Source of the DNA: Hyphomicrobiales bacterium | GTDB lineage: Bacteria; Pseudomonadota; Alphaproteobacteria; Rhizobiales; Rhizobiaceae | Direction of reading: 5' to 3' | Assembly (NCBI GenBank): GCA_003577315.1 | Contig: QEVK01000011.1 | Span: forward strand, 1-64,000 | DNA length: 64,000 bases | Part shown: positions 43,311 to 52,491 of the stretch, piece by piece | How positions within the stretch are numbered: position 1 is the first letter of the stretch | Layout: the number at the start of each line of letters is the position of its first letter | Translations under genes and position numbers: made by a program | Notes under the pieces: model-generated | Told to the model about the DNA's origin: nothing | The model's database searches: none | Seen by the model: the letters and a program-made list of their open reading frames with translations, nothing else

Positions 43311-43874
43311 ATGAAGATCAACGGCAACGAAATCCGTCCCGGCAACGTCATCGAGCATGACGGCGGCCTGTGGGTGGCGGTCAAGACCAATGCGGTGAAG
43401 CCCGGCAAGGGCGGCGCCTACAACCAGGTCGAACTCAAGAACCTCATCAACGGCACCAAGCTCAACGAGCGCTTCCGCGCCGCCGAGACGGTGGAGAAGG
43501 TGCGGCTGGAGCAGAAGGACTTCACCTTCCTCTACGAGCAGGGCGACGCGCTCGTGTTCATGGATTCGGAGAGCTATGAGCAGCTCGAGCTCGACAAGGA
43601 CTTCGTCGGCGAGCGCGCCGCCTTCCTGCAGGACGGCATGACGGTGACGGTGGAGCTGCACGAGGAGCGGCCGATCGGCATCTCGCTGCCCGACCAGGTG
43701 ACGCTGACGATCACCGAGGCCGACCCCGTGGTCAAGGGCCAGACGGCGGCCTCCTCCTACAAGCCGGCGGTGCTGGAGAACGGCATCCGCGTGCTGGTGC
43801 CGCCCTTCATCTCGTCGGGCGAGAAGATCGTCGTCGACACCAACGAGATCACCTATATCCGCCGCGCCGACTAG
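43311..43874 (+). CDS. efp: Elongation factor P
   Basis: A 187-residue EF-P, which rescues ribosomes stalled on consecutive prolines. [15 protein letters not shown] (30-44) contains Lys33, the position modified with beta-lysine in other bacteria. The three beta-barrel domains are complete: domain III ends [15 protein letters not shown]-like ([14 protein letters not shown]). ATG 43311 opens at [12 protein letters not shown]. No EpmA/EpmB genes are in the window. Next gene is suhB, 74 bases downstream on the same strand. Confidence 0.96.
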   Translation: MKINGNEIRPGNVIEHDGGLWVAVKTNAVKPGKGGAYNQVELKNLINGTKLNERFRAAETVEKVRLEQKDFTFLYEQGDALVFMDSESYEQLELDKDFVGERAAFLQDGMTVTVELHEERPIGISLPDQVTLTITEADPVVKGQTAASSYKPAVLENGIRVLVPPFISSGEKIVVDTNEITYIRRAD

Positions 43875-43948
43875 GGTATGGCGATATTCAGTCCGGGGCG
43901 GGCTGAAACTCGACACACCCTTTCAGGCATAGGACTTCGGAGACTTCC

Positions 43949-44740
43949 ATGGCGCGCTCCGCCATCATCAACGTCATGGTGCAGGCGGCCATGAAGGCCG
44001 GCCGGTCGCTGGCGCGCGACTTCGGCGAGGTGCAGAACCTCCAGGTCTCGCTCAAGGGGCCGGGCGACTATGTCAGCCAGGCCGACCGGCGGGCCGAGGA
44101 GATCGTCTTCACTGAGCTGTCGCGGGCGCGGCCGGGCTATTCCTTCGTCATGGAGGAGCGCGGCGAGGTGGCGGGCGAGGACGACCAGCACCGCTTCATC
44201 GTCGATCCGCTCGACGGCACCACCAACTTCCTGCACGGCATTCCGCTCTTCTGCGTCTCCATCGCGCTGGAGCGGCAGGGCCAGCTCGTCGCCGGCGTGA
44301 TCTACAACCCGGCGATGGACGAGCTCTACACCGCCGAGCGCGGCGGCGGCGCGTTCATGAACGACCGCAGGCTGCGGGTGGCGGCGCGGCGCAGCCTTTC
44401 CGACGCGGTGATCGGCACCGGCATCCCGCATCTGGGGCGCGGCCACCACGGCCACGCGCTGATCGAGCTCAAGAACGTCATGGGCGAGGTCGCGGGCGTC
44501 CGCCGCCTCGGCTCGGCCGCGCTCGACCTCGCCTATGTCGCGGCCGGCCGCATGGACGGCTTCTGGGAAAGCTGGCTGGCGCCCTGGGACCTCGCCGCCG
44601 GCATCCTGATGGTGCGCGAGGCGGGCGGCTTCTGCACCGACAATGCCGGCGGGCAGGCGATGTTCGACACCGGCACGGTCGTGGCCGGCAACGAGGCGAT
44701 CCACAAGGCGCTGCTGAAGACGGTGCAGAAGAAGGCGTGA
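43949..44740 (+). CDS. suhB: Inositol monophosphatase family protein (SuhB)
   Basis: A 263-residue Mg-dependent phosphatase. Metal-site motifs are VMEERGE (Glu69 region), FIVDPLDGTTNFLHGIPLFCVSIAL (Asp86, Asp89) and the C-terminal WLAPWDLAAGILMVREAGG (Asp). In E. coli SuhB also joins rRNA antitermination complexes. The gene is followed by an sRNA of the suhB/MmgR type, the same arrangement as in Sinorhizobium and other Rhizobiales, which supports the orthology. Confidence 0.93.
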   Translation: MARSAIINVMVQAAMKAGRSLARDFGEVQNLQVSLKGPGDYVSQADRRAEEIVFTELSRARPGYSFVMEERGEVAGEDDQHRFIVDPLDGTTNFLHGIPLFCVSIALERQGQLVAGVIYNPAMDELYTAERGGGAFMNDRRLRVAARRSLSDAVIGTGIPHLGRGHHGHALIELKNVMGEVAGVRRLGSAALDLAYVAAGRMDGFWESWLAPWDLAAGILMVREAGGFCTDNAGGQAMFDTGTVVAGNEAIHKALLKTVQKKA

Positions 44741-44810
44741 CGGGGGCGCCGGCTGTCGAGGGGCGGCCTGTGCCGAAGCGGCACATTTGTCGGCAAAGCC
44801 GGCTGCCGCG

Positions 44811-44825
44811 TTAAGCTTCGGTTAA
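44811..44825 (+). promoter_or_regulatory. CtrA-type box in front of the sRNA
   Basis: TTAA (44811-44814), GCTTCGG, TTAA (44822-44825) is a perfect TTAA-N7-TTAA CtrA consensus. A possible -10 CATTAC (44837-44842) would place the box over the -35 position and start the transcript near 44849, just before the first hairpin of the sRNA. Confidence 0.65.
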
Positions 44826-44848
44826 GCTTTACATGTCATTACTGTGGG

Positions 44849-44944
44849 CATCCAGTTCTCTGGATTCTTACCGAGTGGCTCGGCCACTCCGTTTGACGCC
44901 TCCCTGTTAAACTCCTGAGAGCCGCTTTTGCGGCTCTTTTTTTG
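44849..44944 (+). ncRNA. mmgR: MmgR / suhB-family small RNA (alpha-r8 type)
   Basis: Downstream of suhB, three consecutive hairpins end in an intrinsic terminator: ATCCAG-TTCT-CTGGAT (44850-44865), GAGTGG-CTCGG-CCACTC (44873-44889), and AGAGCCGC-TTTT-GCGGCTCT (44918-44937) followed by seven T. The single-stranded stretch before the terminator holds CCTCCCT (44900-44906), an anti-Shine-Dalgarno-like pyrimidine run as described for MmgR of Sinorhizobium, where it restrains polyhydroxybutyrate accumulation. Position, fold and motif fit the Rfam 'suhB' RNA. The mature 5' end is uncertain; a ~77-base form starting near the second hairpin would match the described length of MmgR. A GATTC methylation site lies at 44863-44867. 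Confidence 0.78.
44918..44943 (+). terminator. Intrinsic terminator of the sRNA
   Basis: AGAGCCGC (44918-44925), TTTT loop, GCGGCTCT (44930-44937) and a T-run to 44943. It may also serve suhB read-through transcripts. Confidence 0.92.
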
Positions 44945-44977
44945 CTCCGGCCGGCCGCCGGGGCCGGCGCGGCATCG

Positions 44978-44992
44978 TTAACCCTTCGTTAA
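44978..44992 (+). promoter_or_regulatory. CtrA-type box upstream of rcdA
   Basis: TTAA (44978-44981), CCCTTCG, TTAA (44989-44992) is a second perfect TTAA-N7-TTAA site, 125 bases before the rcdA ATG. A GAATC (45064-45068), a possible CcrM methylation site, lies between it and the gene. Confidence 0.68.
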
Positions 44993-45116
44993 AGCCCCGC
45001 TTGCGTTCCGGCCCGCGCCGTATCAAATTCCGTCCATCCGCCGCGGGCTGTCGCGACACGCCAGAATCGCGAGGCGCTGCGGCGGACGGCGTTCAGGGTG
45101 TGCGGGGTCAGCGTTC

Positions 45117-45647
45117 ATGCATAATCGGGATCACGACGGTTCCAATACGGTCAGCCTCGCCGAGAGGCGCATCTTCTCGGCGTCGTTCAAGCCGCTCTAC
45201 GACGAGGGCATGGGCCTCGTCGAGCGCGCGGCCGAGTATCTCGACGGCGAGGGCCGCGCCGCGGCCAAGGGCCTGTCGCGGGTGGGCGCCACGCTCTATG
45301 CCGCCGAATCGATGCGGCTGACGACGCGGCTGATGCAGATCGCCTCGTGGCTGCTTCTCCAGCGCGCGGCCAATTCCGGCGAGATGACGCGCGACCAGGT
45401 GGCGACGGAGAAGTCCAAGGTGCGCCTCGACACCGCCTCGGCGCGAGGCGACGCGGCCGGCTGGGCGGAGCTGCCCGACGCCTTCCGCGCCATCGTCGAC
45501 CACTCGCTCAGGCTCCAGGCGCTGGTGCGCCGCATGGACGAGGAGATCTACGGCGAGCCCGCCGCGCCGGCGGCGGCCGCGCCGCGGTCCGGCAATCCCG
45601 TCTCCGACCAGATCACGCTGTTGCAGACGGCCTTCGGCCGCGGCTGA
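45117..45647 (+). CDS. rcdA: RcdA, regulator of CtrA degradation (DUF1465)
   Basis: A 176-residue helical protein of the DUF1465 family, whose Caulobacter member RcdA is an adaptor that, with CpdR and PopA, delivers CtrA and other substrates to ClpXP at the cell pole. The conserved helices are here: FSASFKPLYDEGMGLVERAAEYLDGEGR, LYAAESMRLTTRLMQIASWLLLQRA and ELPDAFRAIVDHSLRLQALVRRMDEEI; the C-terminal ~30 residues are a disordered Ala/Pro tail. ATG 45117 follows GGGGTCAGCGTTC. The CtrA-type box upstream suggests that CtrA controls its own degradation factor here, as reported for Caulobacter. Confidence 0.86.
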   Translation: MHNRDHDGSNTVSLAERRIFSASFKPLYDEGMGLVERAAEYLDGEGRAAAKGLSRVGATLYAAESMRLTTRLMQIASWLLLQRAANSGEMTRDQVATEKSKVRLDTASARGDAAGWAELPDAFRAIVDHSLRLQALVRRMDEEIYGEPAAPAAAAPRSGNPVSDQITLLQTAFGRG

Positions 45648-45729
45648 CGGCGACCGCGAATCCCGCGCTTCGTTTCTGCTTTGTTCACTTTTCGATGGCA
45701 TTCCCCCGCCATCGCACTAGGGTGGACGC

Positions 45730-46245
45730 ATGACGGAAGCGATTCGCATCATCGGCATCGATCCCGGCCTGCGCCGCACCGGCTGGGGCGTGGTCGAGAC
45801 GCTCGGCAATTCGCTGCGCTTCGTGGCTTCGGGCACGGTGCGCTCCGACGACAAGGCCGACCTCGCCTCCCGCCTGTGCCAGCTCCATGACGGGCTCTCG
45901 GCCGTGGTCCACGCCCACATGCCGCACGAGGCGGCGGTGGAGGCGACCTTCGTCAACAAGGACGCGACCGCGACGCTGAAGCTCGGCCAGGCGCGGGGCG
46001 TGGCCATGCTGGTGCCGGCGCTGGCCGGGCTTGCCGTCGCCGAATATGCGCCCAACGCGGTCAAGAAGGCGGTGATCGGCGTCGGCCACGGCGAGAAACG
46101 GCAGATCCACATGATGGTCAGGGTGCTGATGCCGAAGGCCACCTTCGACGGCGACGATGCGGCCGACGCGCTGGCCATCGCGGTCTGCCACGCGCATCAT
46201 CGCCAGAGCGCCACCGGGCGGCTCGCCGCCGCCGCTTGCGCGTGA
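45730..46245 (+). CDS. ruvC: Holliday junction resolvase RuvC
   Basis: A 171-residue endonuclease that resolves Holliday junctions with RuvAB. The catalytic acids are Asp11 ([14 protein letters not shown]), Glu71 ([11 protein letters not shown]), Asp143 and Asp146 ([12 protein letters not shown]). Other marks are [12 protein letters not shown] and [19 protein letters not shown]. First gene of ruvC-ruvA-ruvB; 16 bases separate it from ruvA. The ~80 bases after rcdA contain no terminator. Confidence 0.97.
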   Translation: MTEAIRIIGIDPGLRRTGWGVVETLGNSLRFVASGTVRSDDKADLASRLCQLHDGLSAVVHAHMPHEAAVEATFVNKDATATLKLGQARGVAMLVPALAGLAVAEYAPNAVKKAVIGVGHGEKRQIHMMVRVLMPKATFDGDDAADALAIAVCHAHHRQSATGRLAAAACA

Positions 46246-46261
46246 ACGGGACGGGGGCGGC

Positions 46262-46879
46262 ATGATCGGCAAGCTGAAAGGCACGGTCGACGAGATCGGC
46301 GAGGACCATTGCGTCATCGACGTCCACGGCGTCGGCTACGTCGCCTTCTGCCCGGCGCGCACGCTGGCGGGGCTGCCCGGCGCCGGCGAGGCGGTGGTCC
46401 TCCACATCGAGACCCATGTCCGCGAGGACATGATCCGGCTCTACGGCTTCGCCACGGCGCTGGAGCGCGAATGGTTCCGCCTGTTGCAGAACGTGCAGGG
46501 GGTGGGCGCCAAGGTGGCGCTCGCCGTCTTGTCCACGCTCGCCCCGGCCGAGCTCGCCAACGCGATTGCGCTCCGCGACATCGCCATGGTCTCGCGCGCG
46601 CCGGGCGTGGGCAAGAAGGTGGCCGAGCGCATCGTCACCGAGCTGAAGGCCAGGGCGCCGGCGCTCGCCGGCGAGGCTTCCGCGACCATCGGCTTCGCGC
46701 AGGAACTGGGGGAGGGGGCGGCACCGGCGCCCGCGGCCGACGCGGTCTCGGCGCTCGTCAATCTCGGCTATGCGCGCGACGTGGCCGCCAACGCGGTGGC
46801 CGCGGCGATGAAGGCGGCCGGCGAGGGCGCGGATTCGGCGAAGCTCATCCGCCTCGGCCTGAAGGAGCTGGCGCGGTGA
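46262..46879 (+). CDS. ruvA: Holliday junction branch-migration protein RuvA
   Basis: A 205-residue DNA-binding subunit that holds the junction for the RuvB motors. [29 protein letters not shown] is domain I (OB-fold), the two helix-hairpin-helix motifs are [20 protein letters not shown] and [16 protein letters not shown] in domain II, and domain III is the C-terminal [18 protein letters not shown] that contacts RuvB. ATG 46262 is 16 bases after ruvC. Confidence 0.97.
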   Translation: MIGKLKGTVDEIGEDHCVIDVHGVGYVAFCPARTLAGLPGAGEAVVLHIETHVREDMIRLYGFATALEREWFRLLQNVQGVGAKVALAVLSTLAPAELANAIALRDIAMVSRAPGVGKKVAERIVTELKARAPALAGEASATIGFAQELGEGAAPAPAADAVSALVNLGYARDVAANAVAAAMKAAGEGADSAKLIRLGLKELAR

Positions 46880-46939
46880 GGCGGCTGTTGCAACTCGCCG
46901 CGCCCCGTGAAATGACAGGGCCATGAGAATGGCAGGATC

Positions 46940-47977
46940 ATGAACCCGGCACCCCGCCTGATCTCCTCCGAAAAGCGCGGCGAGGACGCCGACGTGTCGC
47001 TGCGGCCGCAGTCGCTGGACGAGTTCGTCGGCCAGCAGGCGGCGCGGGAGAACCTGAAGGTCTTCATCGAGGCGGCCAAGAGCCGCGGCGAGGCGCTCGA
47101 CCACGTGCTGTTCGTCGGCCCTCCGGGGCTCGGCAAGACCACGCTCGCCCAGATCATGGCGCGCGAGCTCGGCGTCAATTTCCGCTCGACCTCGGGCCCG
47201 GTCATCGCCAAGGCCGGCGACCTCGCCGCGCTTTTGACCAATCTCGAGGACCGCGACGTCCTGTTCATCGACGAGATCCACCGCCTCAACCCGGCGGTGG
47301 AGGAGATCCTCTATCCGGCGATGGAGGATTTCCAGCTCGACCTGATCATCGGCGAGGGGCCGGCGGCGCGCTCGGTCAAGATCGACCTCGCCCGCTTCAC
47401 GCTGGTGGCGGCGACGACGCGGCTGGGGCTGCTCACCAACCCGCTGCGCGACCGCTTCGGCATTCCCGTGCGGCTCGATTTCTACACCGTGGCCGAGCTG
47501 GAGACCATCGTGCGGCGCGGGGCGCGGCTGCTTTCGCTGCCGATGGACGACGAGGGCGCGGTCGAGATCGCGCGGCGCGCGCGCGGCACGCCGCGCATCG
47601 CCGGAAGGCTCTTGCGGCGCGTGCGCGATTTCGCCTCGGTCGCGGGCGCCGAGGTGGTCGACCGCAAGACAGCGGACGCGGCCCTGTCGCGGCTGGAGGT
47701 CGACATGCTCGGCCTCGACAGCCTCGACCGGCGCTACCTGACCATGATCGCGAGGAATTTCGGCGGCGGGCCGGTCGGCATCGAGACCATCGCCGCCGGC
47801 CTTTCCGAGCCGCGCGACGCCATCGAGGACATCATCGAGCCCTATCTGATCCAGCAGGGCTTCATCCAGCGCACGCCGCGCGGGCGGGTGCTGGCGGCCA
47901 ACGCCTGGCGGCATCTCGGCCTCGACGCGCCGCAGGACCTCGCCCAGCAGCAGATCGGACTGTTCCAGGAAGAATGA
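46940..47977 (+). CDS. ruvB: Holliday junction branch-migration helicase RuvB
   Basis: A 345-residue AAA+ motor. Walker A is GPPGLGKTT (60-68), Walker [13 protein letters not shown], sensor 1 [22 protein letters not shown] with the arginine finger, followed by the lid and winged-helix domain ([36 protein letters not shown]). The stop overlaps the ybgC start as ATGA, linking recombination and envelope genes in one transcript, as is common in alphaproteobacteria. Confidence 0.97.
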   Translation: MNPAPRLISSEKRGEDADVSLRPQSLDEFVGQQAARENLKVFIEAAKSRGEALDHVLFVGPPGLGKTTLAQIMARELGVNFRSTSGPVIAKAGDLAALLTNLEDRDVLFIDEIHRLNPAVEEILYPAMEDFQLDLIIGEGPAARSVKIDLARFTLVAATTRLGLLTNPLRDRFGIPVRLDFYTVAELETIVRRGARLLSLPMDDEGAVEIARRARGTPRIAGRLLRRVRDFASVAGAEVVDRKTADAALSRLEVDMLGLDSLDRRYLTMIARNFGGGPVGIETIAAGLSEPRDAIEDIIEPYLIQQGFIQRTPRGRVLAANAWRHLGLDAPQDLAQQQIGLFQEE

Positions 47978-48432
47978 GCGACGACGATTTCCTCTCCGCC
48001 GGCCTTTCCGGCGCGCTGACCGATTTCGGCCACCGGCTGAAAGCCCGCGTCTACTATGCCGACACCGATTTTTCCGGCGTCGTCTACCATGCCCGCTATC
48101 TCGAGTTCCTCGAGCGCGGCCGCTCCGACTTCCTGCGGCTGGCGGGCGTCCACCACACCGAGCTGGCCGACGGCCGGCACGGCGAGAAGCTGGTGTGGGT
48201 GGTGCGGCGCATGGAGATCGACTTCCGCGCGTCGGCGCGCATCGACGACGTGCTGACCGTCGATACCCGCACCGAGAACGTCTCGGGCGCGCGCATCTTC
48301 ATGGCGCAGCAGATCCGGCGCGGCGACGACCTGCTGATCGAGGCGAAGATCGAGGCGGCGATCGTCTCGGAGAACGGGCGGCCGCGCCGGTTCCCGAAGG
48401 AATGGGCCGCCGCGTTCCTGCCGAAGGGCTGA
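47974..48432 (+). CDS. ybgC: Tol-Pal associated acyl-CoA thioesterase
   Basis: A 152-residue hot-dog-fold thioesterase of the YbgC type. The catalytic Asp is in [55 protein letters not shown] is the central helix and strand. In E. coli YbgC acts on acyl-CoA or acyl carrier substrates in the envelope-linked tol operon. ATG 47974 overlaps the ruvB stop by four bases. About 225 bases follow before tolQ, with promoter-like TTAA motifs. Confidence 0.93.
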   Translation: MSDDDFLSAGLSGALTDFGHRLKARVYYADTDFSGVVYHARYLEFLERGRSDFLRLAGVHHTELADGRHGEKLVWVVRRMEIDFRASARIDDVLTVDTRTENVSGARIFMAQQIRRGDDLLIEAKIEAAIVSENGRPRRFPKEWAAAFLPKG

Positions 48433-48453
48433 CGCGCGGCCGGGCATCCGGCC

Positions 48454-48468
48454 CTAACCGATCCTTAA
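48454..48468 (+). promoter_or_regulatory. Near-consensus CtrA-type box upstream of tolQ
   Basis: CTAA (48454-48457), CCGATCC, TTAA (48465-48468) matches TTAA-N7-TTAA with one mismatch; another TTAACC follows at 48471-48476. It lies about 190 bases before the tolQ ATG, in the only long gap of the tol cluster. Confidence 0.35.
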
Positions 48469-48657
48469 CCTTAACCGTTCATCAAGACGATGGTGAGGAT
48501 TGCGCGCAATCGCGCGCCTTCCTTTCACCAAAATTCGCCCGGAAAAGGCCGAGACCGCGCATCGGGCGCGTCCCGGCCGGAAAGGCCGGGAACGGCGAGG
48601 GACGATGCGCTTGGGGCCGGCGGCAGCGGACCCCGCACGATTAGGGACCAATGCGAT

Positions 48658-49374
48658 ATGGAACAAATGGCTCTTGCCGCGCCCGGCGGCGACCACTCGA
48701 TATGGGCACTGTTCTGGCAGGCCGGCTGGGTCGTCAAGCTGGTCATGATCGGCCTGCTCGTCGCCTCGGTGTGGAGCTGGGCGATCATCGTCGACAAGCT
48801 GATCGCATTCGCGCGCATGCGCGCCTCGCTGACCCGCTTCGAGGAGATCTTCTGGTCGGGCCAGTCGCTCGAGGAGCTCTACCGCACGCTCGCCGAGCGC
48901 AAGACGAGCGGCATGGGCTCGATCTTCGTCGCCGCCATGCGCGAGTGGAAGAAGAGCTTCGAGAAGGGCGTGAAGTCGCCGATCAGCCTGCAAAACCGCA
49001 TCGACAAGGCGATGGACCTGGCGCTGACGCGCGAGATGGAGCGGCTGGAGGGCCGGCTCGGCTTCCTCGCCTCGGTCGGCTCGTCCGCACCCTTCATCGG
49101 CCTGTTCGGCACCGTGGTCGGCATCATGACCTCGTTCCAGGCCATCGCCGGCTCGAAATCGACCAACCTCGCCGTGGTCGCGCCCGGCATCGCCGAAGCG
49201 CTTCTGGCCACCGCGCTCGGGCTGCTCGCGGCCATCCCCGCCGTCATCGCCTACAACAAGCTGTCGTCCGACGCGGCCAAGCTCGGCCTCAGGATGGAGG
49301 GCTTCGCCGACGAGTTCTCGGCCATACTGTCGCGGCAAATCGATGAGAAGGTGCCGCTGAGAGCGGCCGCCTAG
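48658..49374 (+). CDS. tolQ: TolQ, proton-channel subunit of Tol-Pal
   Basis: A 238-residue membrane protein with three helices: about 17-38, and the two pore helices LGFLASVGSSAPFIGLFGTVVGIMTSFQAI and PGIAEALLATALGLLAAIPAVIAYNKL. It forms the motor with TolR that energises Tol-Pal during outer-membrane constriction. The start ATG 48658 (MEQMALAA) gives the normal N-terminus; the ribosome site is weak. The frame is open upstream, but that stretch is GC-rich flank. It begins the tolQ-R-A-B-pal run. Confidence 0.95.
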   Translation: MEQMALAAPGGDHSIWALFWQAGWVVKLVMIGLLVASVWSWAIIVDKLIAFARMRASLTRFEEIFWSGQSLEELYRTLAERKTSGMGSIFVAAMREWKKSFEKGVKSPISLQNRIDKAMDLALTREMERLEGRLGFLASVGSSAPFIGLFGTVVGIMTSFQAIAGSKSTNLAVVAPGIAEALLATALGLLAAIPAVIAYNKLSSDAAKLGLRMEGFADEFSAILSRQIDEKVPLRAAA

Positions 49375-49384
49375 GAGAGCGTTC

Positions 49385-49840
49385 ATGGGCATGGCAACCG
49401 GACAGGCCGGCGGGCGGGGCGGACGCGGCCACAGGCGGCGCAGCCGCCATCACGCGCTGGTCTCGGAGATCAACGTCACGCCCTTCGTGGACGTGATGCT
49501 GGTGCTGCTCATCATCTTCATGGTGGCCGCGCCGCTGCTCACCGTCGGCGTGCCGATCGACCTGCCGGAGACGCAGGCGAGGGCCCTCAATTCCGAGACG
49601 CAGCCGATCACCGTCTCGATCAACGAGCAGGGCCAGATCTATCTCCAGGAGACGGAGATCGGCATCGACGAGGTGGTGCCCAAGCTCCAGGCCATCGCCT
49701 CGACCGGCTATGACGAGCGCATCTACGTGCGCGGCGACCGCACCGCCGACTACGGCACGGTGATGCGCGTGATGGCGCGCATCTCCTCGGCCGGATACCG
49801 CAATCTCGGCCTCGTGACGCTGCAGGAACAGGACCAGTGA
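49385..49840 (+). CDS. tolR: TolR, ExbD-like subunit of Tol-Pal
   Basis: A 151-residue bitopic protein: basic N-terminus, one TM helix (about 33-50, TPFVDVMLVLLIIFMVAAP) carrying the proton-relay Asp36, and a periplasmic ExbD/TolR domain (about 55-150, VPIDLPETQARALNSETQPITVSI, IYVRGDRTADYGTVMRVMARI). Length and layout are normal. Eleven bases after tolQ; two bases before the GTG of tolA. Confidence 0.95.
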   Translation: MGMATGQAGGRGGRGHRRRSRHHALVSEINVTPFVDVMLVLLIIFMVAAPLLTVGVPIDLPETQARALNSETQPITVSINEQGQIYLQETEIGIDEVVPKLQAIASTGYDERIYVRGDRTADYGTVMRVMARISSAGYRNLGLVTLQEQDQ

Positions 49841-49841
49841 G

Positions 49842-50906
49842 GTGAAGGCCGGGCTGACGACATCGCTGGCGCTGCACGCGGTCGTGCTCGGCTTCGGCCT
49901 CGTCAGCCTGTCCTCGCCGCGCGAGATGGCGATCGCCGACGTCGAGTCGTTTCCCGTCGACATCGTGCCGATCGAGGAGATCGCGCAGAGCGTCAGGGGC
50001 GACAGGCAGGCTCCCGTCGCCGAGAAGCCCGCGCCGAAGCCGACCACGCGCCCCGAGGTGGTGGAGAACGCGCGCGAGGTCGGCGACAACATGACCGACC
50101 TGACCGCCCCGCCGACGCCGGACCCCAAGCCGCGCCCGGTCGAGACGGCGGAAGCGCCGCCGCCGGCGCCCAGGCCCGCGCCGCCGACGCCCGCGCCGGA
50201 GCCCACCCCCGAGCCGCCGCAGCGGACGCCGGAGCCGCAGCCGGTGCCGACCACCGAGGTCGCGGCCGAGCCGCAGCCCAGGCAGGAGGTCGTGCCCGAC
50301 CCGGCGCCGCAGACGGCCGTGGCCGAGGCCCCGACCTCCGAGGCCGTCGACCTGCCGGCGAGCGCGCCGACGCCGCAGGCGCGCCCGCAGCCGCCGCAGG
50401 CCCAGGCCGCGCGCACGCCTGAGCGCCGCGAGCCGGAGAAGCGGCAGGAGCCGCGCCGCGAGACCGCCTCCTCCAGCCAGTCGCAGACGCAGAGCGTCGA
50501 AGACCAGGTCGCAGCGCTCCTCAACCGCGAGAAGGCCTCGGGCGGCGGGGCGAGGCGCTCCGGCGACCAGGCCGCGCTCGGCGGCCGCCAGACCACGGGC
50601 TCGAAGCTGTCGCAGAGCGAGATGGACGCCCTGCGCGGCCAGATCCAGCGCTGCTGGAACGTGCCGGCGGGCGCGGCCGACGCGCAGGACCTCAAGGTCT
50701 CGGTGCAGTTCCGGCTCGATCCCTCGGGCGCGCTCGACGGCGCGCCGCAGATCGTGGCCGGCGGCGGCGGGGCCGGCATCGAGCGCGCGGCGGCCGAATC
50801 GGCCCGCCGCGCCGTGCTCGCCTGCGCGCCCTACACGCTTCCCTCCGACAAGTACGACGCCTGGGCGGAGGTCATCGTCCATTTCGACCCGCGCGACATG
50901 TTCTGA
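49842..50906 (+). CDS. tolA: TolA, Pro-rich linker form
   Basis: A 354-residue periplasm-spanning protein: N-terminal TM helix (about 3-22), a linker of about 200 residues dominated by Pro, Ala, Glu and Arg (about 55-230), a charged segment, and a C-terminal TolA/TonB-like domain (about 255-354) with [30 protein letters not shown] and [17 protein letters not shown]. The long Ala/Lys helix of enterobacterial TolA is replaced by the proline-rich stretch. The start is GTG 49842, directly after the tolR stop, with GGACCAGTGAG as ribosome site. It links the inner-membrane TolQR motor to TolB-Pal. Confidence 0.9.
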   Translation: MKAGLTTSLALHAVVLGFGLVSLSSPREMAIADVESFPVDIVPIEEIAQSVRGDRQAPVAEKPAPKPTTRPEVVENAREVGDNMTDLTAPPTPDPKPRPVETAEAPPPAPRPAPPTPAPEPTPEPPQRTPEPQPVPTTEVAAEPQPRQEVVPDPAPQTAVAEAPTSEAVDLPASAPTPQARPQPPQAQAARTPERREPEKRQEPRRETASSSQSQTQSVEDQVAALLNREKASGGGARRSGDQAALGGRQTTGSKLSQSEMDALRGQIQRCWNVPAGAADAQDLKVSVQFRLDPSGALDGAPQIVAGGGGAGIERAAAESARRAVLACAPYTLPSDKYDAWAEVIVHFDPRDMF

Positions 50907-50968
50907 CGGCATCTCCCGGGCGGCACCCAACGGTACGAAAGCTCATACGGACCCACGAGGCCAAGCGC

Positions 50969-52285
50969 ATGACCAACACCTTGAAAGCCCTCTTCTCGAC
51001 CGCGTTGCTGAGCGTGGGGCTGGCGCTCGCCGCCACGCAGCCGGCCCGCGCCGTTCTGGAGATCGACATCACGCAGGGCGTGGTCGAGCCGCTGCCGATC
51101 GCGATCACCGATTTCATCGCCAACGACGCCATCGGCCAGGAGATCGCCGCCGTCGTCGCCGCCGACCTCCAGCGCTCGGGCCTGTTCAAGCCGATAGAGA
51201 AGGGCGCCTTCATCGAGAAGATCACCAACCCGGACGTGGCGCCGCGCTTTCCCGACTGGACCGTCATCAACGCCCAGGCGCTGGTGACCGGCCGCGTCAG
51301 CCACGAGGCGGACGGGCGGCTGCGCGCCGAGTTCCGGCTGTGGGACACCTTCGCCGGCCAGCAGCTCGTGGGCGAGCAGTTCTTCGCCAACAAGGCCAAC
51401 TGGCGGCGCGTCGCCCACATCATCGCCGACGCCATCTACGAGCGGCTGACCGGCGAGAAGGGCTATTTCGACACCCGCATCGTCTATGTCGAGGAGAGCG
51501 GGCCGAAGGACAAGCGCGTCAAGCGCCTCGCCATCATGGACCAGGACGGCGCCAACAACCGGCCGCTCTCGGACGGCCGCGCGATCGTGATGACGCCGCG
51601 CTTCTCGCCCAACCGGCAGGAAATCACCTACATGTCCTACGAGGGCGGCCAGCCGCAGGTCTACCTGCTGCAGATCGAGACCGGCCAGCGCGAGCTAGTG
51701 GGCAACTTCCCCGGCATGACGTTCGCGCCGCGCTTCTCGCCCGACGGGCAGAAGGTCGTCATGAGCCTCTTGCGCCAGGACGGCAATTCCAACATCTACG
51801 CCATGGACCTGCGGAGCCGCACCACGACGCGGCTGACCAGCTCCAACGCCATCGACACCTCGCCCTCCTACTCGCCGGACGGCACCCGCGTCGTCTTCAC
51901 CTCCGACCGCGGCGGGCGGCCGCACATCTACGTGATGGGCGCCGACGGCTCCAACCCGCAGCGTATCTCCTTCGGCGACGGCACCTACTCGACGCCGGTG
52001 TGGTCGCCGCGCGGCGACCTCATCGCCTTCACCAAGCAGTCGGGCGGCCAGTTCCAGATCGGCGTCATGCGCACCGACGGCTCGGGCGAGCGCATCCTGT
52101 CCTCCGGCTTCCTGCAGGAGGGGCCGACCTGGGCGCCGAACGGCCGCGTCATCATGTTCTTCCGCGAGGGCGCGGGCCAGGGCGGGCCGAAGCTCTATTC
52201 CATCGACCTGACCGGCCGCAACGAGCAGGCGATCCCGACGCCGCAATATGCCTCCGACCCGGCCTGGTCGCCATTGCTCGACTGA
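50969..52285 (+). CDS. tolB: TolB, periplasmic beta-propeller of Tol-Pal
   Basis: A 438-residue exported protein: signal peptide ([22 protein letters not shown], cleavage after Ala28), an N-terminal alpha/beta domain (about 30-165, [28 protein letters not shown]), then a six-bladed propeller with repeated [24 protein letters not shown] and [11 protein letters not shown] units. It binds Pal and the TolA C-terminus. ATG 50969 is 62 bases after tolA. Length matches the family. Confidence 0.96.
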   Translation: MTNTLKALFSTALLSVGLALAATQPARAVLEIDITQGVVEPLPIAITDFIANDAIGQEIAAVVAADLQRSGLFKPIEKGAFIEKITNPDVAPRFPDWTVINAQALVTGRVSHEADGRLRAEFRLWDTFAGQQLVGEQFFANKANWRRVAHIIADAIYERLTGEKGYFDTRIVYVEESGPKDKRVKRLAIMDQDGANNRPLSDGRAIVMTPRFSPNRQEITYMSYEGGQPQVYLLQIETGQRELVGNFPGMTFAPRFSPDGQKVVMSLLRQDGNSNIYAMDLRSRTTTRLTSSNAIDTSPSYSPDGTRVVFTSDRGGRPHIYVMGADGSNPQRISFGDGTYSTPVWSPRGDLIAFTKQSGGQFQIGVMRTDGSGERILSSGFLQEGPTWAPNGRVIMFFREGAGQGGPKLYSIDLTGRNEQAIPTPQYASDPAWSPLLD

Positions 52286-52491
52286 GGCCGGATTTCGCCG
52301 CGCCCGCGCGAAAAAGTCGCGTTTCGGCCGCATTTCGGCCAAGTGTGCGGTTAAGACAGGTTCGCGCCGGCGTGGCCGGCGCAAAGGACGGGCATTCGGA
52401 ATTCGTTAACCCTGTTTGTTGAGCGCACCTTAACCGCGTTGTGGTTACTGGATGCTCAACAGAATCGTGCAAATGCCAAGGAGAGGCGGCC

